Below are positions 12,436 through 24,146 of a stretch of 64,000 nucleotides of DNA, piece after piece. Numbering within the stretch: position 1 is the stretch's first letter; each line of letters opens with the position of its first letter. The position numbers and the translations under genes are program-made. The notes beneath the pieces were generated by a model that saw nothing but the letters and a program-made list of their open reading frames with translations, was not told the origin of the DNA and made no database searches. The stretch is from Balanoglossus misakiensis (Eukaryota; Hemichordata): positions 930,001 to 994,000 of the forward strand of contig CM082579.2 in the NCBI GenBank assembly GCA_040954595.2, written 5' to 3'.

Positions 12436-14334
12436 TATCGGCAAAGTAGATGAAGTGACAAGCTCATGGAATAGAGATGAGAATATCTCGTCTCAGTGTT
12501 GAGTGGGGTGAAGTGACAGTAACCTTAGATTTAGAAATCCACATTCTCCGTAACGCAAACACTACCAAGACTTGAAGTGGGGTTAAACATTTGCTGTCAA
12601 AGTGGTTGTCGATTTGATTGTCATCAATAGTCTACGCTTGATTAGAAAGGAGTGTTTGGTTTGAGCAAGTGTGTTTAGTATGAAAGTAAGAGCAATATTC
12701 TCAAGAGTTCGCCTGTTGTGCGCTTGTCGCCATTTTGTCCCAGAAAGGTCTCAATCCGATTGCTTCCAGTTTTGCAAATATGGTATCTTGGTTATGGAGA
12801 CTTCCATGTAGAGTATTGGTGATATTGAATTCCAATTATTCCTGCTATCACATTTTGCAACTCTTGTATCAAAAGAAAAACTATTTTTTACTAGAATTCA
12901 TGCATCTTGTAAAACAGTTATTTTAGAATTATGCCAGAGCATGTGTCGTAGAAATTCACTATAAATTTTGTATTATGAAAAGTAGTTATAAAAATTGAGA
13001 AAATTGCATTTTCTTGGATTTAGATTAAACCCAAGTGAAATCATGATGAATTCAGCAAATTTGTAAATATTATATAATCATTATTTTAATATATATTTGC
13101 CAATCCCATGGCAAGCATGGATGGAATTTTGCTTAGGAAAGGAATCAAAACGGTCAAAATATAATTTGAATTTTTTTATTTCTATATACAATATGTTTTC
13201 CATGGCCTCCTATTGCCATGGCAATAACCTTTAACCCTATTTTGTTGTTGTTGATCCTTGACTCATAACATGAAGTACTTAACATTTTCATTTTTTATAT
13301 AAATTTAATATATTCAATCATTTATTTGGTTTTGTGGGGTCAGGATGTTTTTATTTTCTTTGTATATTGCTTTCTGTTAGTCTGAAATCTGACTCACAAT
13401 CAGTGTCTAGCGCCACTTTTAGTTTTAATATATATTTTATATTGCAATTTTCTTTAGGGATTCAGTGTTTCTTCCAAGGACTTGTTCTACAGTTGAGAAA
13501 ACATGGTTCTAGAAATAGAAAGTTGTCAATTGGGTTTGGATATCGTTCCCAGGCTTGACAGGGCACTGAACTTCTTATGAATGGAGAATGACAGATTTTT
13601 CATGAGATGAGAAATTCATAGAAGGTGTTGGAAATGCCAAACATTTTCTCGGTGAAGTCAATCATATACAGGCTGAGTTTAGTGTTGAATCAGTAAGGTA
13701 GATATCATATTTGGTGGAATGGTTGAATTCTTCAGTCAGAAAAAAAAAATCACACAAAAATAGTAACTAAGATAGAAGTCACATTTATTTTGCATATTCT
13801 AGATTCCACTGTACAATTCCTGTTGCAACAATTGCATTCATTTCTGTACAAATTAAATTCAGATTACAGTTTAATATCACATTTTATCTCATAACGATTC
13901 CATGGAGAAAGAACCATTTGCAATCATTGTGTTAAGAAGTTAAAAACTGTATATAGCTGCCCATTTTTTTCTACAAATAAACAAATGCATAAGATGGCAT
14001 TATCCCTAACAATCGTAATATTCAATGTAATGTTTGTCTTAACCTTGTTCATTCTTTGCTCAATAGAGTAATCTCCTGGCTGAAAGGTGGCCTCATACTG
14101 CAGGAGTCCCTTACTATACTACCGGGTATAAAGCACTTTTAAAGCAATCTAACCAGGAATTCTTGTTTGATTTCAAACCAGACACTAAAGGATTTCAGAG
14201 TAGATAAATAAATTAGTATTTCAGATCATTAGTACATGTATACCCATGGTGTCAGAAAAGAATATTTCAGTTGTTAATTTTTGCTGCATGTTGAAAGCTA
14301 GGAGGAAAACATTTCAGTGAATTAAAATAGCATC
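12436..14334. other. Convergent intergenic DNA between the LMO7-type gene and AASDH
   Basis: AT-rich sequence without a convincing coding exon. It is expected to hold the 3' UTRs of the two convergent genes. Candidate poly(A) signals are AATAAA at 13976-13981 on the plus strand and a minus-strand AATAAA at 13784-13789. Homopolymer A and T runs are frequent. Confidence 0.6.
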
Positions 14335-14340
14335 TTTATT
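14335..14340 (-). terminator. Poly(A) signal overlapping the AASDH stop codon
   Basis: On the minus strand the stop codon and hexamer overlap as TGAATAAA: the A of TGA is the first base of AATAAA. If used, the 3' UTR would be only tens of bases. A second minus-strand AATAAA at 13784-13789 would give a conventional 3' UTR. Confidence 0.45.
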
Positions 14341-17300
14341 CATTCTAGCACTGTAGCGAACCCATAAACCTTGTCATCACGACAGCCAATAATGATGTGG
14401 TTGTCGTGAGCAACAGGAGAGGAGAAAAGCTCCCCAGGCAGAGAATGCTGGGTAATCAACTGCCCTGACAGAAGTTGTAAAATAAAAATTGAGCCAGATG
14501 TGCAACAGACTAAAACAAATAAATCAGCACCCTGAGATTCTTTCTGATTTTCCTGAGAATTTTCTTCTTTCAGAAAAACATTCTGCAATCTATTCTTTGC
14601 TTGTCGATGTTGGAATATAAATGGAGTCGCATATACTTCAGATGGTGTCTCAAATTGCCACTTGAGTTGACCAGACTTGATGGAAAGGCAGTACACGTGA
14701 TGGTCATGTGATCCAAAAACTGCATAATCATTGGCAACAGCATTGTCATGTGACCTGGCAGAGGACTGAGTACAGATGGATGAGAAAACTGGACCCTGTG
14801 TTGCAAAACTCCATAACTGTCAGAAAATAAGAACAATAGATAGATTAGTATGTGCATTGCAGTCTTGCTAAGGGTGCAATCTGAATCCCTCCAATGATGG
14901 AATAAAGACAAAGGTGTTGTCATTCAGAGATAAAATGATTTTGATTCTGAATTCAGGTTACAGTCAAAGAAACAGCACCAAATATAGCCATTATACCTGG
15001 TTGCCACGGTGATCCAGATGATAAACGCTGCCATCTACACATCCATACAGGATTCCTCTGGATGTTACTGCTGGAGATGAGAATATTGGTTTTGGACAAA
15101 CAAAGTGCCACTTTCTGTCACCAGTGTCCTGTGAATGAAGAAATACCAAGACAAAAGAAAATGGATCAGATGAAGACTGCCGGAGATACTCATTTTCAGA
15201 GTTACATAAGTGGTGAAAGTACTGATGAATTCATGTTTCACACTGGACGACAAATGACTAGATCTTCAGACTAGATCACTTACTGGATCTATGGCCAGAA
15301 TTCTACCAGTCAGTGTAGCTGCATAGAGGATTCTGGGATTGCTGCTGATTACTGGAGAAGAGAATACTGACCCTCCACCACCATACAAACACCACACAAC
15401 TCTTTTTTGCTGTAAGAAACAAACATTTCAGGGAGGGGGAGTTATGAACTGAGATAGAAGTATTTCTCATATAAAACATTGCAAATAAAACATGATCTTG
15501 TAGCTACCTTTACATGTATACTTTGGATATTTTTGTAATGTTGAATAATTTCAAACATTTATAGTAAATAAGATGATACCTGTACGTCAATGCAGTGAAT
15601 TTGCTGGTCATGTGATCCAACCATAATCCAAGATGTCTGTGTGTCTACCACAGGGGAACTTTTCACAGCTTCATCTGTCTGATATTTCCAGTTGATTTCT
15701 CCATTTTGGGAATCAAGAACATAGACAACACCATCATAGCAACCTGCACGAGAAAATATTTATTACAACAAAAATCTAAGACCATTAAAGGCTTTTACAA
15801 AGTAATGGAATAGACTTCCACTTTTTACAATCATTAATATGACATTTACAAAAAGATATTTACAAAAGTGATGAGAGGCCTTTGACCTTTGACCTACCTA
15901 CAACAACAAACTGGCCACATTTTGAAATACATGCCGAAGATTCTACCCTGTCCCCAAGTTCTGTTACCCATAGTGCCTCACCAGTCGTCACAGAAACAGC
16001 CAAGAATTTATGAGAATGAGAACCAATGTAAACAATGTCACCAGAGCTGTAAAAGAAACAGAGACAGTATTGTTGAGAAGATCCAGAAGATTATCTGCAA
16101 TGTCATATAATCGAGACTGAAATGATTTAAGAATTACACAAGTATGATTGGTAGTTGATATAAACACACCTCTTACTGACAAGTAATGGTGATGCGTCCA
16201 CACATTTCCCTGTATCACACTGCCATATTGGCTGAAGATGCATCTCTCCTGTCAAGCTCTGGGTCAGAGAAACATTTGTCTGATTCCATGGCAACTCTCT
16301 GGCATCAACTGGGGTCCATGGCAACCCAATCACATCTTCATCACTGGTCACAAAGTGAGAGCCTCTGCTGATGGCTACCCAGTCAGAATTTGGACACTCC
16401 TCATCGACGCTTCTATCAACTGGTGGTCTTGTTTGGTGGCTTCTGGGCGTAGTGTTGCTAGACTGACCCTGCTTTGATCTGTCTCTTCTGGTGTCACAGA
16501 AACTAGATTTGAAACTCTCTGCTGACTTAGATATCACCCTCCCGCTGGCATAATCCATCTCTTCAACAAGCATATTTACACCATCCAAATGTTGCCCATT
16601 GATTTTGAATTTCTTAGATTTGAAATCACTTTTATTTACTCTCATATCAGAGTTCCCGGAAACTTTTCCTTCTGTGATGTCACCGTCCCGTCCAGATGTC
16701 CTCTTCTGGTTCTGTTTCTGCCTGTCATGATTGAGGAGAAAAGTCTCCACCAACAAACAAACATCATGGAAGCTCTGATGTAGAATCACGTCCAACAACT
16801 CAGGAATGCTCTTCTTTACCCATGATTCAATGCTGTCAGCCAGATAAATAGCGCTTATAGAGTTGCCGCCATCTTGCAGGAATTTGGTGTACTCTTCAAC
16901 TGGACATTTTATGCCCAGTGCATCCTGGGAATGAGAAGAATCCGTTTTTGTTGTTGAGAAAGTAATGCATTTATGTAGAAGCATTGTTTTAGTAATTCAA
17001 TGGCACCATACAAAATAATTCTACATTACCTGCCATAATAACTGCAAATAGTTTCTGTCAAACTGTGTCACGTTGTCTCCTTCTGACACATTCTCAATGA
17101 TTTCACCAAGTTTCTTGCAATCTACTTTTCCGTGTGCCGTCATGGGCAACTTCTCCAACAGAATTACTTCATCCGGGATTCCATGTTCCGGAAGAACCTC
17201 ACGCAAGTGGTTTCTGATGATATTCTTCTGTTGGGATTTGCTCTGACGTCGGAGTGTTGGTGACGCAACAACACATAAAACCAGTCTGCCAATGTCGTTC

Positions 17301-20300
17301 TGTTGAACACTGCATGTCTGAATCACAGGGATGGTTTCTGCCAACTGAAACAAAGTTTTGTTGCGTAAACTAAAGGAGTCGTCCACACCATTAATCAGGT
17401 CAAGTCACAGACAACTCTTAACCCTTTCACCCCCATTTCCCTCTACAGTGGTCCAACTTCACCATGCAAAACAATGGATCTAGGCCAAACCATTCTGGTG
17501 AAAGGGTTAAATTTCTGATTTGGGAAAACATCAACGAACAAACAAACCCACCTGTTGGATCTGACACAGATTGATTCTCTTCCCTTGCCGTTTGATCTGG
17601 TTGTCAAGGCGACCAAGATACACAAAACCTCTCTGGGTCAGTTTCACCACATCGCCTGTGTCTCTCATGTTATCAGCCGGAATCTTGTCTTCATCATCAA
17701 TAAAGCAATGTCGCTTTCCACCTGAATCAAAAAACAACTACCATGAATTCTGGAGACACTGATATAAGAATATTGATGGACTACATGTATAAAAGTCTAC
17801 ACTGTATGTATGCTTTCTGGCTGTGTCCAAACTTTATGACCTTGCACACTACTGCAATGGATTTCTTCTCATAAACAAAGAATTAATACAAAACATACCA
17901 ATGAATAACTTTCCTTCCTTGCCAATACTACAAATAACTTTGCCCTCTTCATCTCGGAGTTCAAGTTCAGTGTCAAGCAGAGGTGTTCCAAGCGGCACAC
18001 TTTCAGTTGACTTGTTGAGGATATCTGTCTCAGGAATTTGATAACATGTAGCCCAACTTGAAACTTCTGTAATGCCATACAGGTTGAAAAATTTCGTTTT
18101 GTTGCCATTCGCTCTCCACTGGTTGATGACAGAGGGCGTGGGACACACTTCACCTCCAAACGCCAGAATCCTGAGTCTACTAGTGGCATTCAACAACTGT
18201 GATTGGCAGAGATCTTGACCAAATCTACTCAGCAGTGTTGGTGTCGTCTGCACAAATGAAGAATCCAAGAGTATTTATAAAGAAGTTGGTGGCATGAAGT
18301 GAAATTGTAAAAAAGGACAATAGGACTCACAAAACCTGTTGATGTCGACAACGTACCTGCAAGACTGAAACGGCATGTTTCTTCAAGATCCTAGCTAAGA
18401 CTCTAGGCATCAGTTTGATGATGGTTGGAACAATCACCAGAGATGCACCTTGGGACAGGGTCGTAAACATCTCAACAATGCTCGGGTCAAAGGTTAAAGG
18501 TGATGCCATGAAAATAGTGTCATCTGAAGTCACTTCAAATATATCTCTAGAGTGGGAGGTAAAAGTTTAAAGGTTAGAATTAATTTTGATGAAACTAGAA
18601 CTCAATATTAGAAAGCTAGATCCGGAGAATTAATCTGCACATTTCCGAATTGATATCAAAATTTAATAACTCATAAATCAAAATGACTTTGTCACAGATA
18701 GCAAGATCCGATGACAACAAAAAGCTACCAACCTGCAATGTATGACGTTGGGTAGAATGCACTCATGGGGAACTTTGACTATCTTAGGGGTTCCAGTTGT
18801 GCCTGATGTATGGATGGCATAGGCCAATGGAAGAGATGATGATGATGATGATGACAAAGATGATGGCGGTTTGGTTGGCATGGTAATGACTTGTTCAGCC
18901 TCTGCTGGATGCTGTATTTCCACAATGACCAATCCATGATCGGAGAGAAACTGTACAACTTTGATTTGCAAGTCCAGCCCCAATGTATCCAGAAATCTCT
19001 GATTAGTGAGAAGACAAAAAATATCCAAAATTAAGTCATAGGAACCAGGCAATGGTTTTATATCAAGGCTGCAATATTTATGTGAACTAAAAATAATAAA
19101 ACAACAAACGCACAGTGGGTGTCTCATAGACATTTCAGCTAATTCATTCAGACAACTAAAACACCGAAAGTGATGCTTAAAAGACACAATATTTACACTG
19201 CACAAGACCCGCTTTCAAATTTATTGACACACCTTGGCAGCTGCTGTCAAATGTGTATTTTGTAGAGAAAGATTTTCGAGTCGAATGGAAATCGAAATGC
19301 AATTCTTATAATTCTTATTTTTTTTTTTGACAGCTGTGGCCATATTTTCATGTGTGTATAATGGTTTGTGCTTTTCAACAGATGGACAGAAAGAATATTG
19401 AGTTAATCATTACTGTATCAAACATGACAGAGACATTCTTACCTGTATAACCTCTTCCTGTACTAAAATCATTCTAATGTGGACATTTTGGATGAAATAT
19501 TTGTTGATGTTGGATGGAGTTTGTGGATCAATAGTAGCAAATGCTGCAGATGCTTGAAGAATACTGGAAGAAATAAATACATTTGATCCATCTTCTGTTG
19601 ATATTGTTCATATGAAACAATGATGAAAATAAGTGTGAAAAATCTACCATATTAAAAACGTTTTCAACCAAGACTGACACAAACTAACCTTTGTTCATAC
19701 AAGTCTTTTGGCGAACCGACCCTAAGGACACAGGATACAAAACAGTCATTTCCGAACAAAGATTTCTCTGTCAGTTACTTAATATACATACAGCCCCTGG
19801 CCTCAATAAAGTTTATATTTTGTGGAAAGCCCTTTTACACCGGGATCATATGACAATTTGCAGCAACTTTCCCCACATCCTTCAAAAACATGCCTAGGTT
19901 TTCCTGTCGGTCTCTTCTTTTTATCACAACCTTCCGTTTCGCAAAATTCAGTCGTTGGACTGAGAAATTAACAACAATTGTTTGCTTAAATCTACTATTG
20001 AAAAACATGGTGATTAGGTGATATAAACATCCAAAGAAATTTACAAGTCAAATCTCCGATATATATCTTATTTCATATATAATGAAAAATTGTCAATAAT
20101 AATTTGTGACATTTTTTAGTAATCTAGAAAGCCTAACATTGGAAGTCTGAATTCCAGTCAGACAAACATATTGCACACACAACGAGTCCAATGTCCAGAT
20201 ATGGCCTGATCTTATTTGCATATCCAGGGAGTAGCTCGCTGTAGACCCAGTTTGACCAAGGCTGTCAATCCTTACCCAAAGAAAGACCGAGCAGATACAA

Positions 20301-22151
20301 TGCCAGACTTTTATACCTTAAAATATTCCTCAATCAAACAAGAATTCCAGAAGTTTGTGGCGATTAATTCTACTAATTTTAATACACGTGTAAAATGCTG
20401 TTATATTAAAATCACTACAATTGTGTGTTTTCTAACGACCTTGTCTTATTCTGCTTCACTCTTCTCAAAATACCCTGTAAACCTTTACACGTCATTTCGC
20501 TCAGTTACAAACACATTTTTGTGAAATGCAAAACACGACTAGTCTCTAATTTTGTAAAGGCCCATAAAACTACTTTTAGCATCACAGGAAGGCAATGACA
20601 TGATCTACTTTATGTTGGCAGAGTTCCAAGGTTTTTAATGTCCTCGCCAGATCAAGTCTGGCCCAATTTTCAAGACTTTTCATATAATACGTCTCAGTCT
20701 TTCCACTTCTCTTATTTCATCTTGGTCTGTTTAGTTTCATAAAAACAATTTCAAAGCTTTTAACATCAATTTCATTTCAGTAGACTCATTATTTCAAAAG
20801 ATCACAAAATGCTCCACTACACTGAGCTGGGTTCTGTCGGCACTTGTTCAGCAATATGCAGACACTGTTATGATTTTTTGTCTGCGTTTTTTTTTTCAGT
20901 TCAAGTAACACAACTGTGTGATCAACAAATGAAAGGTTCAAGAAAGTAAAGTCTTTTGAATGTACATATCTAGGGCAATTCTTTTGTACATTTAATGGTT
21001 TCCATGGTAACATAGCACACATGGTACACTCTGTCCCATGATGAACTTAAATTACTTGAAGCAATATAATATTCATTGTCGTGGGAAATCTACAGTTAAT
21101 TTGGCTTGCGTTGTACGGAATTCTGTTTGATATTCTCACAAGAACTCTCCATCTGGGAAATCGACATTCTCAACAAACATCTGGGGGGCCGCCAAAAACC
21201 ACAATTTGACGGGTTTCTCCGATCGAGATGCAGTGTTTTCTTTACATTTTATGTGAAAAATCCAGCGTCAAAGAACTGTACAGCAGCTGGTGTCAACCGC
21301 AGACACACTCATTTCAAACGACAGAGTGGTAATGTCTGCCTTTTTTTTCTTGGCCCTGCAGTGTGCCGTGGTTAGGATGTGGCTATTGTGGTCACAATTG
21401 TTGGTAAAAACCGCAAACCAAGGCTGATAGTCTAAAGAATTAGTGTTTACCTAGCTACTGCAGCTGTTTTGCGGTTAAAGGCAATTCTCTGATTTGACAG
21501 TCTGCAGCGCTTGACGACGCGTACTTAAAACACATTCCCTGCTTTCTAATTCTACACAGAATGAGTTTGAGAAAATCTCTTATATGTTTAGGTTGTTGAG
21601 AAGCCTGAATCTTTGAACAAGGTCAAATCACGTGAAACATAAAAAGCCCGCGACAAAGACTACCATTTTTCAACCATCTGGAATTCCCTTGGGGGATATC
21701 AGTTCATACCATTGACAGTGACTAGTTTGGCTCAAGCAATTGTTCAACAATTTTCACTTCTATTAATGTGAAATTTAACAGCGATTAAATGTTCACAGAT
21801 TTTATATTTTAAGAACAAAGTTTAACTTCAAAACAATAAATTAATTGTTTTAACGTAAAACTTGGAGTCAAGTGGGGCATAAAAGATTTTGAAGACTCAC
21901 CCAATGAGGTACGTTGGAAGCAAAACAGAGGGATGATAGTATAGTCCTACAACTTCTCCTTTCACGTGAAGCTGATCCAGATATGTAGCAATTTCATTTG
22001 CTCTCTTTTGCATCTCCAAATATGTCACCATGGTAACACTTTCTCCATCATCAAATATAACAGCAGATTTATCTTGATGTTTCTGGACTGCATCTTCGAA
22101 CATAGTTTGAAGAGTTCTTTCTTCTTTGTTGTTGGAAGCTTTGTTCTCAAC
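14340..22151 (-). CDS. AASDH: AASDH: acyl-CoA synthetase family member 4, adenylation-carrier-PQQ protein
   Basis: AASDH (ACSF4, U26) is an NRPS-like protein, reported as a beta-alanine-activating enzyme. Exons in transcription order: 22151-21901, 19563-19443, 18998-18733, 18546-18357, 18247-17899, 17721-17552, 17344-17030, 16924-16170, 16046-15898, 15743-15580, 15409-15284, 15128-14997, 14816-14340. From the ATG at 22103 they close in frame to 1138 residues (human about 1098). Adenylation domain 1-500 with P-loop TSGTTGTPK at 172-180, ASPLTFDPS, and NLYGITEVSSWAT. Carrier domain with DGGNSI, attachment Ser560 (the usual motif has Asp or His before Ser; here Asn). The C-terminal 350 residues are PQQ-type propeller repeats (GSHDQQIHC, GSHDHHVYC, GCRDDKVYG). 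A Ser run sits just before the P-loop. The frame stays open upstream of 22103 to the acceptor at 22151, so a 5' exon may add residues. Identity is secure. Confidence 0.93.
18838..18859 (-). repeat. Coding ATG/CAT-type trinucleotide repeat (poly-Ser) in AASDH
   Basis: A GAT repeat on the plus strand is read on the minus strand as TCA/TCT serine codons, giving SSLSSSSSSSLP about ten residues before the adenylation P-loop. The human protein has a longer, unrelated linker here, so the segment is probably a flexible loop. Being a microsatellite, it is likely length-variable. Confidence 0.8.
19564..21900 (-). other. Large second intron of AASDH
   Basis: This 2.3-kb intron separates the first visible coding exon from the second. 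The phase 2 junction rebuilds a Gly codon between TYLI and ILQASAAF. It contains no convincing exon. An RFX-like half-palindrome (GTTTCCATGGTAAC) lies at 20998-21011, and one AGGCCC-rich segment near 20560 has no detectable partner. Confidence 0.7.
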
Positions 22152-22867
22152 CTAAACGAAATAAATATCTTTTTTTTAAAGACAATAAATCATATTTTTC
22201 TCTGAACTTTAAAAAAATCAGACTTAAAGATTACCTTCACATTTTCCAAAATTGTTGACACTGTTTCATCCCGTATACTTGGCAAAGGAGTAGTTTATGT
22301 GTATTAAAATCAACATGAACTACAAACGATCAACGTCTATCCACTGCCGTATGATTTTCGCATTTCTATACCCGCATAAATTAATAAGGTCTGGGTCCAC
22401 ACACAGTGAAAAAGTACTTATCGCCCAGCCAAGCGCCTTACCATTTTTACGCGTCAGAAACGTACAGGGCCCATACAACACAACGCCTACGCGCCTCTCC
22501 TTTCCTTCTGCTGGAATGTATTTAGCCAGATCAGTCGTCGGGGCCTGGAACTGTCCCCGCGCTATCGTATGACAGCTGCTCTAAACCGCAAATTAGAATT
22601 TGTAATATTTTTCCAGCCCATGCTTTATATATACCGGTCCCTGGAGCTCTAAGCAGCTGATTCTTTGTGATTAGCGCCATCTTGTGGTGAACTTTGCAAC
22701 ATCGAGTTATTTGGGAAAACTTTTTATTTATGCGGATTTTGAATTAAAATGTGCGCTTTTTGACAGAAATTTGAAAACATTCCAGAAGCAATTTCTTGCA
22801 AATAATATTTTCACTGGTTTCGAAACCACAAACATAAATATTAGTTGACCTTGCGTATATTTCCAAG
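22152..22867. promoter_or_regulatory. Bidirectional promoter between AASDH (-) and the MYND-Ubl gene (+)
   Basis: The two genes are head-to-head with about 0.7 kb between the AASDH N-terminal coding exon and the MYND ATG. The interval is richer in CpG than its surroundings (22380-22560). It carries a TISU/YY1-like element in each direction, and the minus-strand one overlaps a CTCF-like match at 22673-22687. A minus-strand donor near 22236 (gtgaag|gtaatc) suggests that an upstream AASDH 5' exon lies here. Its start codon could not be fixed. Confidence 0.6.
22673..22684 (-). promoter_or_regulatory. TISU/YY1-like element, minus strand
   Basis: Reverse complement CAAGATGGCGCT matches 10 of 12 positions of the TISU consensus SAASATGGCGGC. 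The embedded ATG opens a minus-strand frame of 47 codons. I could not join it in phase to AASDH, so it may act as a YY1 site or an upstream start rather than the AASDH start. Confidence 0.45.
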
Positions 22868-22875
22868 ATGGCAGC
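22864..22875 (+). promoter_or_regulatory. TISU element at the start codon of the MYND-Ubl gene
   Basis: CAAGATGGCAGC matches 11 of 12 positions of SAASATGGCGGC. Its ATG (22868-22870) is the start codon chosen for the MYND-Ubl protein. In known TISU genes the element is both a YY1-dependent core promoter element and an initiator for mRNAs with very short 5' UTRs, so transcription probably starts within tens of bases upstream. Confidence 0.65.
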
Positions 22876-24146
22876 GTCCATCCCGAGCTGTTTCGTCTGC
22901 CACCGAAGCGCAAAGGTTTTGAAAAGATGTACTCGATGCCGCAATGTATTTTACTGGTAGGTAACATGAGGCTCGGGTCTTTAATTTCAACAGTCGGGGA
23001 TAGTCTGCTTTAGTTCACCATGATGTTGAGATGTGATATTTTCGTATTTATGTGTGCTGAGCGATCGGACACATGCACGCGCTCATGACCCTTTCACGTA
23101 AAATGTATTCATAAACCGTAAACCAAAACATTGTTTGCGTGCGGTTTTGACGATGATAAAACCAAGGACATTTGAACCGCAGTTACCATTAGGACTTGTT
23201 AGACAAAGGTAACCCATGGCAGACGTGCCACACCTGCAAACGAACTTCGAAGCGTCTGTTGCTTCGAGTCCCGTCCGTATAGCCCTACCACTTCCCGTCT
23301 GTTGCTAACATTGTGTGTTGATCATTAGTCACCGTATGTGAAGGGTGGTAGAATATATAACACCTTAGAATGTACCATTTCTGAACAGATTGAAGCGCAA
23401 TGTCCTGTACAATATACTAGTACTTCCTAAAGAAAATGATACACAAAAACAAGCACATGTCCATTTCAACATAATTGATGTTCTCATATTTTTATAGTTC
23501 ACAGGAATGTCAGATCAAAGACTGGCCAAGTCATAAGCCACGTTGTTTTCAAGAGGTGAAAGTCGGCCACCAGAGTGTGTCAATGAAAGAAAGGCCGAAT
23601 GCTGAGGAGAAGAAAATTTTGTCCAGGAAGGAAGTTGGTTGTGCAAAGATAGTTCCGGAATCCAAAGATGACAGTGAAAATGAACATGGTGTCTGTAAAA
23701 CCAGCCAAAAGAAATCGGCAACAACTTTACAAACTGAAACTTCAGAGAACAGAAAATCTGAAAATTCTGAGGAAGATATTGAAAGAGACACAATCACTAT
23801 AACAGTGAAACACAACAAAGACAAACATAAGATAGATTTGACCGAAGAATTGGATGGAGAGAAGATTATGAAACAAATTTCAGACGTCTTGCGCATACCC
23901 CTGCATGGACTAAAGCTCATTCACAGGGGCAAACTGGCTAACAAGGACAATGTCAAGGGATTTGTCAAACAGAAAGCTTTATTCCAAGCTGTTGGTGAAT
24001 CTGCAGAGAGTGAAGACAATCTGGTCAGCACTGATGTGGATATCATTGTTAATCAACTTTCTTGTCCCCGAAATGTTGCCATAAGAGCACTCAGAAAAAC
24101 TGGCAATCTTGTTGATGCCATGTTTTTGATTGGAAATAAGGACTAG
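22868..24146 (+). CDS. MYND zinc-finger protein with ubiquitin-like and UBA-like domains
   Basis: Two coding exons, 22868-22956 and 23498-24146, join at a Cys codon (phase 2) to give 245 residues. Residues 8-46 are a textbook MYND finger: C8, C11, C21, C24, C30, C34, H42, C46. A charged linker (about 50-127) follows. Residues 128-195 look like a ubiquitin fold (beta strand DTITITVKH, helix EKIMKQISDVL, then GLKLIHRGKL, as in BAG1-type Ubls). Residues 210-242 resemble a NAC/UBA-type helical domain (DIIVNQL, NVAIRALRKTGNLVDAM). MYND fingers bind short proline-rich peptides; Ubl and UBA domains bind proteasome or ubiquitin. A role as a ubiquitin-system adaptor is inference. The start is supported by the TISU context and the intact finger. 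I do not recognise a named vertebrate orthologue. A possible poly(A) signal ATTAAA is at 24752-24757. Confidence 0.85.
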
